The notes under the pieces: generated by a model
Seen by the model: only the letters and a program-made list of their open reading frames with translations
Database searches by the model: none
Told to the model about the DNA's origin: nothing
In this document: piece after piece, positions 40,570-49,084 of the stretch
Position numbering within the stretch: position 1 is the first letter of the stretch
How the letters are laid out: the number at the start of each line of letters is the position of its first letter
NCBI GenBank assembly: GCA_963802215.1
Contig: CAWDHQ010000001.1
Coordinates: forward strand, 372,001 to 436,000
Source: SHZI01 sp963802215
GTDB lineage: Bacteria; Pseudomonadota; Gammaproteobacteria; Steroidobacterales; GCA-2729495
DNA length: 64,000 bases
Direction: 5' to 3'
Made by a program: the position numbers and the translations under genes

Positions 40570-41394
40570 TTATTGAAACATGCGCCGAAACTGGGCGAAG
40601 ACGCTGGTCTTGGCTGGAAAAGGCTCGACGACCTGCGAGAGGATGACCGAGACATTGTCCTTGCCCCCATGGTCATTGCTAAGCTGGATCAGCTGTTGAC
40701 CTGCCATTTGAAGATTAGCACTAAAAGTGCTGATCGTTAAGTGAATATCCTCGTCCTCCACCATGTCGGGCAGGCCGTCCGAGCACAGCAGGTAGACATC
40801 CCCCTCCTGGACGTCCAGTTCCTGGACCTCCACCTGCACCGTCGCCTCGACGCCGAGCGCCCGGGTGACGTAGTTGCGGTTGGTGGACCGGGCGGCCTCC
40901 TCCTGGGAGTAGAAGCCCCTGTCGACCAGTTCCTGCAGGAGGGAATGGTCCATGGTCAGCTGCTCGAACCGGTTGCGCCTGAACCGGTAGAGCCGGGAGT
41001 CGCCCACGTGGGCAATGGAGATGCGATTGTCGTAGAAGAGGCAGGCCACGATGGTAGTGCCCATCCCCTCGCACTGGGGCTGCATCTGGGCGGTCTGGTG
41101 AATCACGCGGTTTGCCCTGGCGATGGCGTCCCGCAGGATGATCGTCTGGCGCATCAGGCTGGTATCGGGGTCCGTGGCGTTCCGCGCCTCCCGTTCGCAG
41201 GCCGGGGGAACGAGCTCCAGCACGGTCCGGACTGCAATCCCGCTGGCGACTTCGCCCGCGTTATACCCGCCCATGCCATCGGCGAGAACGAGGAGGCCCG
41301 TGTCGCCGTTGGTGCCGACGGCGTCCTCGTTGTGCTCCCTGACCCTGCCGGTATCAGAGAGCTGGACGTTGGTGAATTTGGTTCGCAGGCTCAT
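40570..41394 (-). CDS. PP2C-family protein serine/threonine phosphatase
   Basis: A 274-residue soluble phosphatase. Metal-binding aspartates and motifs in order: REHNEDAVG (Asp24), VLADGMGGYNAGE (Asp39), EGMGTTIVACLF, IAHVGDSRLYRFR, LLCSDGLPDMV and GGKDNVSVIL. No regulatory domain is attached. It starts in ATGA overlapping the kinase stop by 4 bp, so kinase and phosphatase are made together; it is the likely antagonist of the kinase. Confidence 0.94.
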   Translation of the reverse strand: MSLRTKFTNVQLSDTGRVREHNEDAVGTNGDTGLLVLADGMGGYNAGEVASGIAVRTVLELVPPACEREARNATDPDTSLMRQTIILRDAIARANRVIHQTAQMQPQCEGMGTTIVACLFYDNRISIAHVGDSRLYRFRRNRFEQLTMDHSLLQELVDRGFYSQEEAARSTNRNYVTRALGVEATVQVEVQELDVQEGDVYLLCSDGLPDMVEDEDIHLTISTFSANLQMAGQQLIQLSNDHGGKDNVSVILSQVVEPFPAKTSVFAQFRRMFQ

Positions 41395-43835
41395 ACGATG
41401 TCCGATGGGAACGTACTACAACATTCCCGCAGGGCCAATGCCATTGCCTTGCCGCTGTCGTAGCGGTCGGCCGGATTCTTGGCCAGCGCCCGGTCCAGGA
41501 TCGTATCCGCGCAGCCTGGCACGTCGTCGCGGATATCGGCTACCGGGCGATGCTTCTGGTGCACGATCTTGTCCATCAGCCGGGGAATCGAGTCTGCCTG
41601 GAATGGCGGTGCCCCGGTCAGCAGGTGGTACATCGTGACGCCCAGGGAGTAGATGTCAGTCTGGCCGGAAACCTTGCTTGCGGACAGCTGCTCCGGCGAC
41701 ATGTAGGACGGGGTACCGAGGATGATGCCGGTCCGCGTGCGGCTGGAATCCGTCAGCCGGGCGATGCCGAAATCCGTCAGCTTGAGGCGATCCGACGTGA
41801 TGTCGTACATCAGATTGGCCGGCTTCACGTCCCGGTGGACGACATTCTGGCTGTGGGCATAGTGCAGGGCCTCGGCGGCCCGGGCCATCAGTTCGAAGAC
41901 GACCTTTGGCGGCAACAGCCGGCCCAGCTGGGCGTAATGGCTGAGCGGCTTGCCTTCGAAGTACTCCATGGCCAGGTAGGCGACGTGGTTGTCCTCACCG
42001 GCATCGTGAATCGAGATGATGTAGGGATGATTGAGCCGTCCTGCTGACTCCGCCTCCCGGAGGAAGTGCGAGCGGGCCGTGGCCAGGTCGTTGTCGGCAA
42101 ACTCCTCGGCGAGCGGCAGCGTCTTGATCGCCACCCGGCGATTGATCGTGGGATCCCTGCCCAGGTACACGGTCGCCATTGCGCCGCGTCCGATGACCCG
42201 CTCCAGCTCATAGCGTCCGAGCGTCCGTCCCGCCGGGGAAATCGCCGCCGGTTCGGGGCTGGGGGCCGGCCCGGCGCTGCGCGGCGCGGGTTTCGGGGAA
42301 ACCACGCCCCGCGCGCCCGACAGTTTCTCCAGCTTCGCCGCCACGTCCCGATAACCGGGGTCACGGGCAGCAAGGTGCCGGAAGACCCGCTCGGCCCTGG
42401 CGTAGTCTCGCTTCTTGCCATGTTCCATCGCCAGGTCATAGAGCGCGGCCTTCGTGCGCTCGGTTGTCGGCTGTTGCCGGAGGACGGAAAAGCCGAGATC
42501 CAGTTCCTCGCCCGGCCCTGCAGCGCTGGCCCCCCGTGTTCCTCCGCCGGCCGTTGATGCAGCGCGGGACTGGCGGGAGAGCTGCACGAAAAACTGCAGG
42601 AGGGCGACACCGGTCAGGCAGAACAGGGCCAGTCCGGCCAGGTGGAACCAGATGCCCACCACGGCGACCAGGACGTACTCCACCAGGAGCAGCACCAGCA
42701 TGCCGGCGACGGCGGCGCCGGCGGCCACAGGCAGAGTCAGGCGGCCGCTCAGCACGGCGCCGGCAGCCAGCAGAAGGGCGAGCCCGATTTCCAGCCAGAG
42801 GGCCCAGCCGGGCCGGCTGATCTGGTCCCCCGTCAGGTAGTTCGCCACGTCCGTCGCGATCAGTACGGCGGTTCCCGAGCTGTCTTCCAGCGGCGTGCGG
42901 ATGCTGGCCGTCGCGCCGGCATCCGGACTGCCGATGACAACGTACTGGTCTCGCAATGCGTCCGCGTTCCGTCCAGCGAGGAGGTCAGCGGCCGCGATGA
43001 CCGGGAAGCCCCTGATCCCGGGCCCCGAGGAATAGAAGCGGGCAAGATGCCCGTTTCGCCGGGGCTCATCCCCTCCCAGCCTGATGGCCGCCAGCGCGGT
43101 CGGAGGTACGGCGCCGGATTCCGTGGTGAGTACCGGTGCCGTGCGCCGGACCACACCGTCACGGTCGGTCAGGAGCGCCACGTGGCCAATGGCTGCGGCC
43201 GTCTCGCAGAGTGCCGTCGCCGCCGGTGCCAGGGCCGCGGTCGGCGGCCTGGCGTTCTCAGCGCCGGCGAAGGAGGCGCTGGCCGCGGCGACCCGCTGGC
43301 TGCAAGGTCCGCCGGCCGCCGACAGTCCGGGGCGGTACTCGGTCGTCGCCAGGCCGAGGACCACGTTGCCGGCCGTCCTGATGGCGGCCGCAACACCCTG
43401 TTGCTGTTCCAGGCGTTGCTCCGCTTCCGCGAGCTGACGCCGGAGTAGTCCGGGTTCGGCGCTGTTCACCGGCGCTCCACCGCGTTCCTCGAGGCGGAGC
43501 AGTGACTGCAGTCGGCTGACCTCATCCGTCGTGGCCACCAGGGGCGCTGCCGTGGCGGGAATGATGGCCCTGGCCCCGGCGGTCCTGACGCGGTTGATGA
43601 GCTCGTCCAGGCGGGGCAGGGACCAGAGTCCGGCGGCGTCGGCGCCGGGCTCGATAATGACCACCGGGGCGTCGGCAGGGCCCGCCGATAGCCGCTGGCA
43701 CAGGTCATAGAAGCCGTGCTCGATGCCGACCAGCCGGTCGCCGCCCAGTGCAAAGAACAGGGCCAGCACGGCGCAAAGCCCGGCCTGGGCGGCCTCGCTG
43801 GGCAGGCCGGTTCCCTGACTGTTCCGGATGAACAT
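41391..43835 (-). CDS. CHASE2-type sensor protein serine/threonine kinase
   Basis: An 814-residue membrane kinase. An N-terminal TM segment (about 15-35) leads into a periplasmic CHASE2-like sensor (about 40-340), followed by two or three TM segments (about 345-415) and a cytoplasmic linker with a TPR-like pair of helices (about 455-510). The Hanks-type kinase domain spans about 541-800: glycine loop IGRGAMATVYLG, Lys571 of VAIK, HRDVKPAN (Asp669), DFGIAR (Asp688) and activation loop TRTGIILGTPSYMSPEQ. All catalytic residues are present. The signal sensed is unknown. Together with the PP2C and FHA genes it forms a phospho-signalling operon; no T6SS genes are nearby. Divergent from radA. Confidence 0.92.
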   Translation of the reverse strand: MFIRNSQGTGLPSEAAQAGLCAVLALFFALGGDRLVGIEHGFYDLCQRLSAGPADAPVVIIEPGADAAGLWSLPRLDELINRVRTAGARAIIPATAAPLVATTDEVSRLQSLLRLEERGGAPVNSAEPGLLRRQLAEAEQRLEQQQGVAAAIRTAGNVVLGLATTEYRPGLSAAGGPCSQRVAAASASFAGAENARPPTAALAPAATALCETAAAIGHVALLTDRDGVVRRTAPVLTTESGAVPPTALAAIRLGGDEPRRNGHLARFYSSGPGIRGFPVIAAADLLAGRNADALRDQYVVIGSPDAGATASIRTPLEDSSGTAVLIATDVANYLTGDQISRPGWALWLEIGLALLLAAGAVLSGRLTLPVAAGAAVAGMLVLLLVEYVLVAVVGIWFHLAGLALFCLTGVALLQFFVQLSRQSRAASTAGGGTRGASAAGPGEELDLGFSVLRQQPTTERTKAALYDLAMEHGKKRDYARAERVFRHLAARDPGYRDVAAKLEKLSGARGVVSPKPAPRSAGPAPSPEPAAISPAGRTLGRYELERVIGRGAMATVYLGRDPTINRRVAIKTLPLAEEFADNDLATARSHFLREAESAGRLNHPYIISIHDAGEDNHVAYLAMEYFEGKPLSHYAQLGRLLPPKVVFELMARAAEALHYAHSQNVVHRDVKPANLMYDITSDRLKLTDFGIARLTDSSRTRTGIILGTPSYMSPEQLSASKVSGQTDIYSLGVTMYHLLTGAPPFQADSIPRLMDKIVHQKHRPVADIRDDVPGCADTILDRALAKNPADRYDSGKAMALALRECCSTFPSDIV

Positions 43836-43970
43836 AACAAAATAGTATGCGGATCAGCCGGACGGGGTTGAGAACTGGGTGGTGGTTTTGGCCCTCATGG
43901 CCGGGTTTTCCGTCTCGAAATGGGTCGATCGGCGGCCCACAATGCACGCCGGCTGAACCTCGGGGACCCA

Positions 43971-45326
43971 ATGGCCAAAGCCCACAAGACGTTCATCTGC
44001 AGTGAGTGCGGCGGCACCGCGCCGAAGTGGCAGGGGCAGTGCCCCGCCTGCGGGGCATGGAACTCCCTGGAACCCGCGACCGTCGCGCCACAAGTTCAGG
44101 CGGCGGCCGCGGCCGCACCGCCCGTCCGGCGGCTTGCCGACGTGGGCACCGAGTCCGTCTCCCGCGTGTCCACCGGAATGACCGAGTTCGATCGCACTCT
44201 GGGCGGTGGCCTGGTACCGGGCTCGGTGGTGCTTCTCGGCGGCGACCCCGGAATCGGCAAGTCCACCTTGCTGCTGCAGGCGGCGACGCGCCTCGGGACG
44301 TCCGGTGGAACGCTCTATGCGAGCGGGGAGGAGTCACTGCAGCAGATCAGCTTGCGCGGACAGCGGCTGGGCGCCGACCTGGGCGACGTCGCCGCCATCG
44401 CCACGACGCGGGTGGAGGACGTGCTGGCCGCGGTACAGGCGACGAGGCCTGGTTGCGTCATCGTGGATTCCATCCAGACGATGGCCACGGACCTGCTGCC
44501 GTCGACCCCGGGCTCGCCCAACCAGCTGCGAACCTGCGCCGGCCTCCTGGTGCGCCTCGCCAAGCAGTCGGGGATTGCCGTGATCCTGGTCGGCCACGTC
44601 ACCAAGGACGGGCAGATCGCCGGGCCGCGACTGCTGGAGCACATGGTTGACGTCGTCCTCTACTTCGAGAGCGAGGTGGGCAGCAGGTACCGCGTCCTGC
44701 GCGCCGTGAAGAACCGGTTCGGCGCGGCCAACGAGCTTGGCATCTTCGTGATGTCCGAGGGCGGCATCCGGGAGGTACGCAATCCGTCGGCGCTGTTCGT
44801 CTCCCAGCGCGGTGAGCCGGTTCCCGGGAGCGTGGTGACGGCGGTGCACCAGGGCAGCCGGCCCTTGCTGGTCGAGGTCCAGGCTCTTGCCGACCAGGGT
44901 AGCGGCGGGCCGCCGCGGCGCGTCGCCATCGGCCTCGAGCAGAACCGCCTCACGCTGCTGCTCGCGGCCCTGCACCGGCACGCCGGGATAGCGACCCACA
45001 CGAACGACGTGTTCGTCAACGTGGTCGGCGGCGTGCGCATCATGGAGCCGGCCGCCGACCTGGCAGCCCTGCTGGCGACGATATCGAGCATCCGGGACCG
45101 GCCGCTGCCCCGTGGCCTGGTCGTGTTCGGCGAAGTCGGGCTCGCCGGCGAGATACGCCCCGTGGCCTACGGGGAGGAGCGCCTGCGTGAGGCGGCCAAG
45201 GTGGGCTTCACGCGCGCCGTAATTCCCCGCGCCAACGCACCCAAGCAGCCGATCGAAGGACTGGCCATCACCACCGCCGACCACCTTCGGGACATCATGA
45301 CGATGTTGCCGGCCCTGGAGGCGTGA
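43971..45326 (+). CDS. radA: DNA repair protein RadA
   Basis: RecA-like, Lon-like helicase that drives branch migration in recombination. 451 residues: zinc finger C10SEC13-x10-C24PAC27, Walker A GDPGIGKST, the RadA motif KNRFG, and a C-terminal Lon-protease-like domain (NRLTLLLAALHRHAGI onward). ATG 43971 gives MAKAHKTFICSECGG, the normal start; the longer frame to 43920 crosses the presumed promoter. The 3' end overlaps the convergent CorC-type gene by 32 bp. Confidence 0.96.
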   Translation: MAKAHKTFICSECGGTAPKWQGQCPACGAWNSLEPATVAPQVQAAAAAAPPVRRLADVGTESVSRVSTGMTEFDRTLGGGLVPGSVVLLGGDPGIGKSTLLLQAATRLGTSGGTLYASGEESLQQISLRGQRLGADLGDVAAIATTRVEDVLAAVQATRPGCVIVDSIQTMATDLLPSTPGSPNQLRTCAGLLVRLAKQSGIAVILVGHVTKDGQIAGPRLLEHMVDVVLYFESEVGSRYRVLRAVKNRFGAANELGIFVMSEGGIREVRNPSALFVSQRGEPVPGSVVTAVHQGSRPLLVEVQALADQGSGGPPRRVAIGLEQNRLTLLLAALHRHAGIATHTNDVFVNVVGGVRIMEPAADLAALLATISSIRDRPLPRGLVVFGEVGLAGEIRPVAYGEERLREAAKVGFTRAVIPRANAPKQPIEGLAITTADHLRDIMTMLPALEA

Positions 45327-46569
45327 TGCGCACGCTGCTCACCACGTTCTCGCCGGTCCCCAGGATCTCCACGCTGTAGCCATTCAGCACAAGGACGGCA
45401 CCTTTTTCCGGGATCGTCTCGAGTTGCTCCAGTATCAGCCCGTTGAGCGTCGTCGGCCCGTCCGTCGGCAGCCGCCAGTGCATCATGCGATTGAGGGCGC
45501 GCACGTTTATTCCGGCATTGACGATCCACGAGTCGGCCGAGGGATCCTTGCGTACTTCCAGTTCCGCGGCATCCGCCGAGGTCGAGAACTCGCCCAGGAT
45601 CTCCTCCAGGATGTCCTCGATGGTCACCATGCCCTGGATGTCGCCGTACTCATCGACGACGAAGGCAGTGCGCTGGCCGGACCGGTGGAACTGGCCGAGC
45701 AGGCCGTGCACGGACGTGCCTTCGGGAACGAAGAAGGGTTCGACCATCAGGGCCTCAATGGCCGTCTGGTCCAGCGTACCTGCCGTGACGCCGACCAGTG
45801 AACGGACATGGAGCAGCCCGGACAGGTTCTCGATGTTGCCGCGATACACGGGAAGCCGGCTGTGGGGTGATCGGGTGATCGTGTCGACGATGGACTGCCA
45901 GTCGTCGTCGAGGTCAATGCCTACGAGTTCGTTGTCCGGGATCATCATCTCGTCGACGATCATGTCCTCGAGTTCGAGAATCGACATGAGCATGCGCTGC
46001 CGGCGGCGGGGAAGGAGGGCGCCGGCATCGGTGACGATCGTTCGCAGTTCGTCCATCGTCAGATGGTGCTGCGTTGTCTGATCGCCCCGGACGCCGAACA
46101 GCCTCAGGAGCCCGTTGGAGATCGCCGTGACGAACCAGACCACGGGCAGGGTGATCTTGAGCAGCACGTAGTAGACCACCGCGGCGGGCAGGCCAAGCTG
46201 CTCGGATCGCAGGGCGCCGACGGTCTTCGGCATGACGTCGGTGAACACCATGATGACGAAGGCCAGGCCGATGCTGGCAACCGCCACGCCGCCCGGGCCG
46301 CCTATCCTGAGCGCCGCCAGGGTGACGAGCGAGGTCGCCAGCGTATTGGCAATGTTGCTGCCGATGAGGATGAGGGAAATGAGGCGGTCGGGGCGGGCAA
46401 GCAGCTTCTCGGCGAGCCGGGCGCCCAGATGTCCCTGGCGGGCACGGTGCCGCAGCCGGTAGCGATTGAGTGTCAGGAGGGCGGTTTCGGAACCGGAAAA
46501 GAACGCCGAGATCAGCAGTAGCAGGACCAGCAGCCCTAGCAATGGGCCCGCGGAGATGTCGTCAGCCAA
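45295..46569 (-). CDS. CNNM/CorC-type membrane protein with CBS pair
   Basis: A 424-residue protein of the HlyC/CorC (YfjD) family, linked to magnesium/cobalt handling. DUF21 membrane domain (about 1-190, with ISAFFSGSETALLTLNRYRLRHRA), a CBS pair (about 205-330) and a C-terminal CorC_HlyC domain ending in RITPPGPATSS. The start is TTG 46569 with no clear ribosome-binding site. On its strand a perfect TTGACA (46634-46629) is 60 bp upstream, but no good -10 follows. It overlaps radA tail-to-tail by 32 bp. Confidence 0.92.
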   Translation of the reverse strand: MADDISAGPLLGLLVLLLLISAFFSGSETALLTLNRYRLRHRARQGHLGARLAEKLLARPDRLISLILIGSNIANTLATSLVTLAALRIGGPGGVAVASIGLAFVIMVFTDVMPKTVGALRSEQLGLPAAVVYYVLLKITLPVVWFVTAISNGLLRLFGVRGDQTTQHHLTMDELRTIVTDAGALLPRRRQRMLMSILELEDMIVDEMMIPDNELVGIDLDDDWQSIVDTITRSPHSRLPVYRGNIENLSGLLHVRSLVGVTAGTLDQTAIEALMVEPFFVPEGTSVHGLLGQFHRSGQRTAFVVDEYGDIQGMVTIEDILEEILGEFSTSADAAELEVRKDPSADSWIVNAGINVRALNRMMHWRLPTDGPTTLNGLILEQLETIPEKGAVLVLNGYSVEILGTGENVVSSVRITPPGPATSS

Positions 46570-46677
46570 GTTTGAAGGACCCCGGATGCGGGCAGCAGAG
46601 CGTCATGGTGAACACCGTCCGGCAGGACTGTCAAGGCGCCGGCGCCGGCAACGGCGACGGGCGGCGCCTTCCCGGCA

Positions 46678-46683
46678 TACAAT
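46678..46683 (+). promoter_or_regulatory. candidate ffh -10 element
   Basis: TACAAT is a 5-of-6 match to the -10 consensus, 43 bp upstream of the ffh ATG, in the 157-bp gap shared with the divergent CorC-type gene. No good -35 is seen at 16-18 bp. The adjacent upstream stretch is GC-rich inverted-repeat sequence (CGCCGGCGCCGGC). Confidence 0.35.
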
Positions 46684-46726
46684 CAGACAGTCACCAGCGC
46701 CACCGGAATCAACGGAATTTGCTCTC

Positions 46727-48073
46727 ATGTTCAACACCCTGAGTGACCGCCTTCGCGGCGTGCTCGATCAGGTCCGCGGCCGCGGGCGCCTGACGGAGGA
46801 AAATATCCAGGACGCCGTGCGCGATGTCCGCCGGGCGCTCATCGAAGCCGACGTGGCGTTGCCCGTGGTGCGTGACTTCGTCGAGCAGGTGAGGCAACGG
46901 GCGATGGGCGCGGACGTCCTGCGCAGCCTGACGCCGGGCCAGGTCTTCATCAGGATCATCCATGAAGAGTTGGCCCGCACGCTCGGCGACGGCGTGGCGG
47001 AACTGAACCTCCGGCACCAGCCGCCCGCGGTGATCCTGCTGGCCGGCCTCCAGGGCGCGGGCAAGACGACGACGGCGGCCAAGCTGGCACTGTTCATTCG
47101 AGAGCGCCTGGACAAACGCGTCGGCCTGGTGAGCACGGATACCCAGCGGCCGGCCGCGATCCTCCAGCTGGAGCGGCTCGCAGCCTCCATCACCGTGCCC
47201 TTCCTGACCGCCGATGTGAGTCTCGGCCCCATTGGCATCGCCGAGCGCGCCCTGGCGGACGCGCGCCGGGACCAGCTCGAAGTGTTGATCGTCGACACCG
47301 CCGGCCGCAGCAGGCTGGACGTGGAGCTGCTGGACGAGTTGCGCAATCTGCGCGGCAAGGTCGATCCGGTGGAAACGCTTTTCGTCGTGGACAGCATGGC
47401 CGGGCAGGACGCGGTGAATGCGGCCCAGGCGTTTGCTAGTGCCCTGCCGCTCACGGGCGTCATACTGACCAAGGCGGATGGCGACGCGCGCGGCGGCGCC
47501 GCGCTGTCGGTCAAGGCGGTCACGGGCCAGCCCATCAAGTTTCTCGGTAGCGGCGAGGCCGTGACCGAGCTCGAGCCCTTCCACCCGGACCGCATGGCGT
47601 CCCGGATCCTGGGCATGGGCGACGTGCTCTCCCTGGTCGAGGAGGTCCAGCGCAAGGCGGACCACGATTCGGCGGCCCGGCTGGCCGAGAAGGTGGCCAC
47701 CGGCAAGCAGTTCGACCTGAACGACCTCCGGGCACAGCTGCAGCAGATTGCCGGGCTGGGAGGCGTCGAGAGCCTCCTCGAGAAGCTGCCGTTGCCTGGC
47801 GGAATGTCGGCCGGGAAGCTGGCTGGCCAGATCGACTCCCGGATGCTGCGTCGCCAGATCGCCATCATCGACTCCATGACCGCCCGGGAGCGTCGCCGGC
47901 CCGCGATCGTCGACGGGTCCCGCCGCCGTCGGATCGCAGGTGGGGCCGGGCTGCCCGTCCAGGAGGTCAATCGCCTCCTGAAGCAGCATGCCCAGATGCA
48001 GAAAATGATGAAAAAGATGGGGCAGGGTGGCTTTCGGAAGCTGATGCGGGGCTTCCCGGGCCTGCCCCGCTAG
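46727..48073 (+). CDS. ffh: signal recognition particle protein Ffh
   Basis: SRP54 GTPase which with 4.5S RNA targets nascent membrane proteins to FtsY and the translocon. 448 residues. N domain from MFNTLSDRLRGVLDQVRG, G domain with GLQGAGKTTTAAKL (Lys113), VDTAGRSRLD and ILTKADGDARGG, and a methionine-rich M domain ending KMMKKMGQGGFRKLMRGFPG. The open frame upstream to 46466 is antisense to the neighbour's start and was excluded. Confidence 0.97.
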   Translation: MFNTLSDRLRGVLDQVRGRGRLTEENIQDAVRDVRRALIEADVALPVVRDFVEQVRQRAMGADVLRSLTPGQVFIRIIHEELARTLGDGVAELNLRHQPPAVILLAGLQGAGKTTTAAKLALFIRERLDKRVGLVSTDTQRPAAILQLERLAASITVPFLTADVSLGPIGIAERALADARRDQLEVLIVDTAGRSRLDVELLDELRNLRGKVDPVETLFVVDSMAGQDAVNAAQAFASALPLTGVILTKADGDARGGAALSVKAVTGQPIKFLGSGEAVTELEPFHPDRMASRILGMGDVLSLVEEVQRKADHDSAARLAEKVATGKQFDLNDLRAQLQQIAGLGGVESLLEKLPLPGGMSAGKLAGQIDSRMLRRQIAIIDSMTARERRRPAIVDGSRRRRIAGGAGLPVQEVNRLLKQHAQMQKMMKKMGQGGFRKLMRGFPGLPR

Positions 48074-48084
48074 CCCCGTGGCCG

Positions 48085-48113
48085 GTGCCATCGGGCCGCT
48101 TTTCGAGTAATAT
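48085..48113 (+). promoter_or_regulatory. predicted rpsP-operon promoter
   Basis: GTGCCA (48085-48090, 4 of 6) and TAATAT (48108-48113) are separated by 17 bp; transcription would start near 48120. A hairpin CGGGTC-CCACC-GACCCG (48126-48142) then lies in the leader, ahead of AAGGAAG and the rpsP ATG at 48170. ffh ends at 48073, so rpsP-rimM-trmD-rplS could be transcribed separately. Confidence 0.5.
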
Positions 48114-48169
48114 TCGGCGGTTAATCGGGTCCCACCGACCCGGAACTGGCATAAGGAAGCGTAAAAGCG

Positions 48170-48433
48170 ATGGTTACTATCCGTCTGTCCCGCGGAGGCG
48201 CCAAGGGGCGGCCCTTCTATCACCTCGCCGTCAGCGACTCGCGGCGCGCCCGAGATGGCCGCTACATCGAGCGCATTGGCTTTTTCAGTCCCTTCGCGAC
48301 GGCCTCGGAAGAGCGGTTGCGGATTGACCTCGGCCGTTACGAATACTGGCTCGGCGTTGGTGCGCAGGCATCCGACCGCGTGGCCGCCCTGGTGAAGGAA
48401 TACCGGCAGCTGACGCCCGCCCAGGCGGCGTAA
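48170..48433 (+). CDS. rpsP: 30S ribosomal protein S16
   Basis: 87 residues: VTIRLSRGGAKGRPFYHLAVSDSRRARDGRYIERIGFFSPF, RLRIDLGRYEYWLGVGAQASDRV. Preceded by AAGGAAG. The TAA stop (48431-48433) is the first three bases of a 19-bp tandem duplication. Confidence 0.98.
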   Translation: MVTIRLSRGGAKGRPFYHLAVSDSRRARDGRYIERIGFFSPFATASEERLRIDLGRYEYWLGVGAQASDRVAALVKEYRQLTPAQAA

Positions 48434-48468
48434 CCCTGCTGGCCGTAGATAACCCTGCTGGCCGTAGA
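48431..48468. repeat. 19-bp tandem duplication at the rpsP/rimM junction
   Basis: TAACCCTGCTGGCCGTAGA occurs twice head to tail (48431-48449 and 48450-48468), identical in all positions. The first copy contains the rpsP stop; the second lies in the rimM leader. Confidence 0.93.
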
Positions 48469-48517
48469 AGAGCGCCGTGATCACATCCCGCCGACAGACG
48501 TACCTGAACAGAAGCGC

Positions 48518-49045
48518 CTGAACAGTCGTGTTGGCATAGGCCGCATCTCCGGTGTGTTCGGGGTGCGCGGCTGGGTCAAGGTCTATTCCTACACATCGCC
48601 GCGCGTAAACGTGGTGCGGTACAGCCCCTGGTTCCTGCGCCAGGACGGCAGGGAATCGACCCGGCAGGTGCTGGCGGGTCAGGCCCACGGGGATGGGGTC
48701 GTGGCGTCACTGGCCGGCGTGAGCGACCGGGACGCCGCCGCGGCGCTGGTCGGCGCCGAGATCGAAGTGGACCGGGCGACTCTGGGCCCGGAGCTTCGCG
48801 GAGAAGCAGCGGACCCGGCGGTGCCGGGAGAGTTTTTCTGGGTCGACCTCCAGGGTATGGAAGTGCGGACCCGGGCTGGAGAAAGCCTCGGTGTCGTCGA
48901 CCACTTGTTCGAGACCGGGGCCAACGACGTCATGGTCGTTGTCGGCGCCGGAAGGCACCTGATTCCGTTCCTCTATGGCAACGTGGTGCAGGCGGTGGAC
49001 GGCGACCGGCGCGTGATTACCGTGGACTGGGATCCGGATTTCTGA
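48518..49045 (+). CDS. rimM: ribosome maturation factor RimM (start unclear)
   Basis: Assists 30S head assembly, binding S19. The conserved N-terminal pattern is SRVGIGRISGVFGVRGWVKVYS, followed by the PRC-barrel region LVGAEIEVDR and EFFWVDLQGMEV, and ending VDWDPDF. The frame is open from 48449, but the only ATG/GTG/TTG in it before the end of this pattern is GTG 48554, which falls inside the conserved motif and would delete VGIGRISG. CTG at 48518 was taken as a provisional start (175 residues); a one-base error near 48528-48533 or another unusual start remain possible. Confidence 0.85.
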   Translation: MNSRVGIGRISGVFGVRGWVKVYSYTSPRVNVVRYSPWFLRQDGRESTRQVLAGQAHGDGVVASLAGVSDRDAAAALVGAEIEVDRATLGPELRGEAADPAVPGEFFWVDLQGMEVRTRAGESLGVVDHLFETGANDVMVVVGAGRHLIPFLYGNVVQAVDGDRRVITVDWDPDF

Positions 49046-49084
49046 TTCCGTTCTGCGGCCTGACTGAGCGTTGAGGGTCCAGTC

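Noticed and set aside
39783..43835. Type VI secretion locus
   Set aside because: Kinase, PP2C and FHA genes occur in T6SS loci, but no tss, hcp, vgrG or clpV gene is in the window.
46709..48688. 659-residue open frame antisense to ffh and rpsP
   Set aside because: Shadow of Ffh, S16 and RimM; these have intact motifs, the antisense frame has none.
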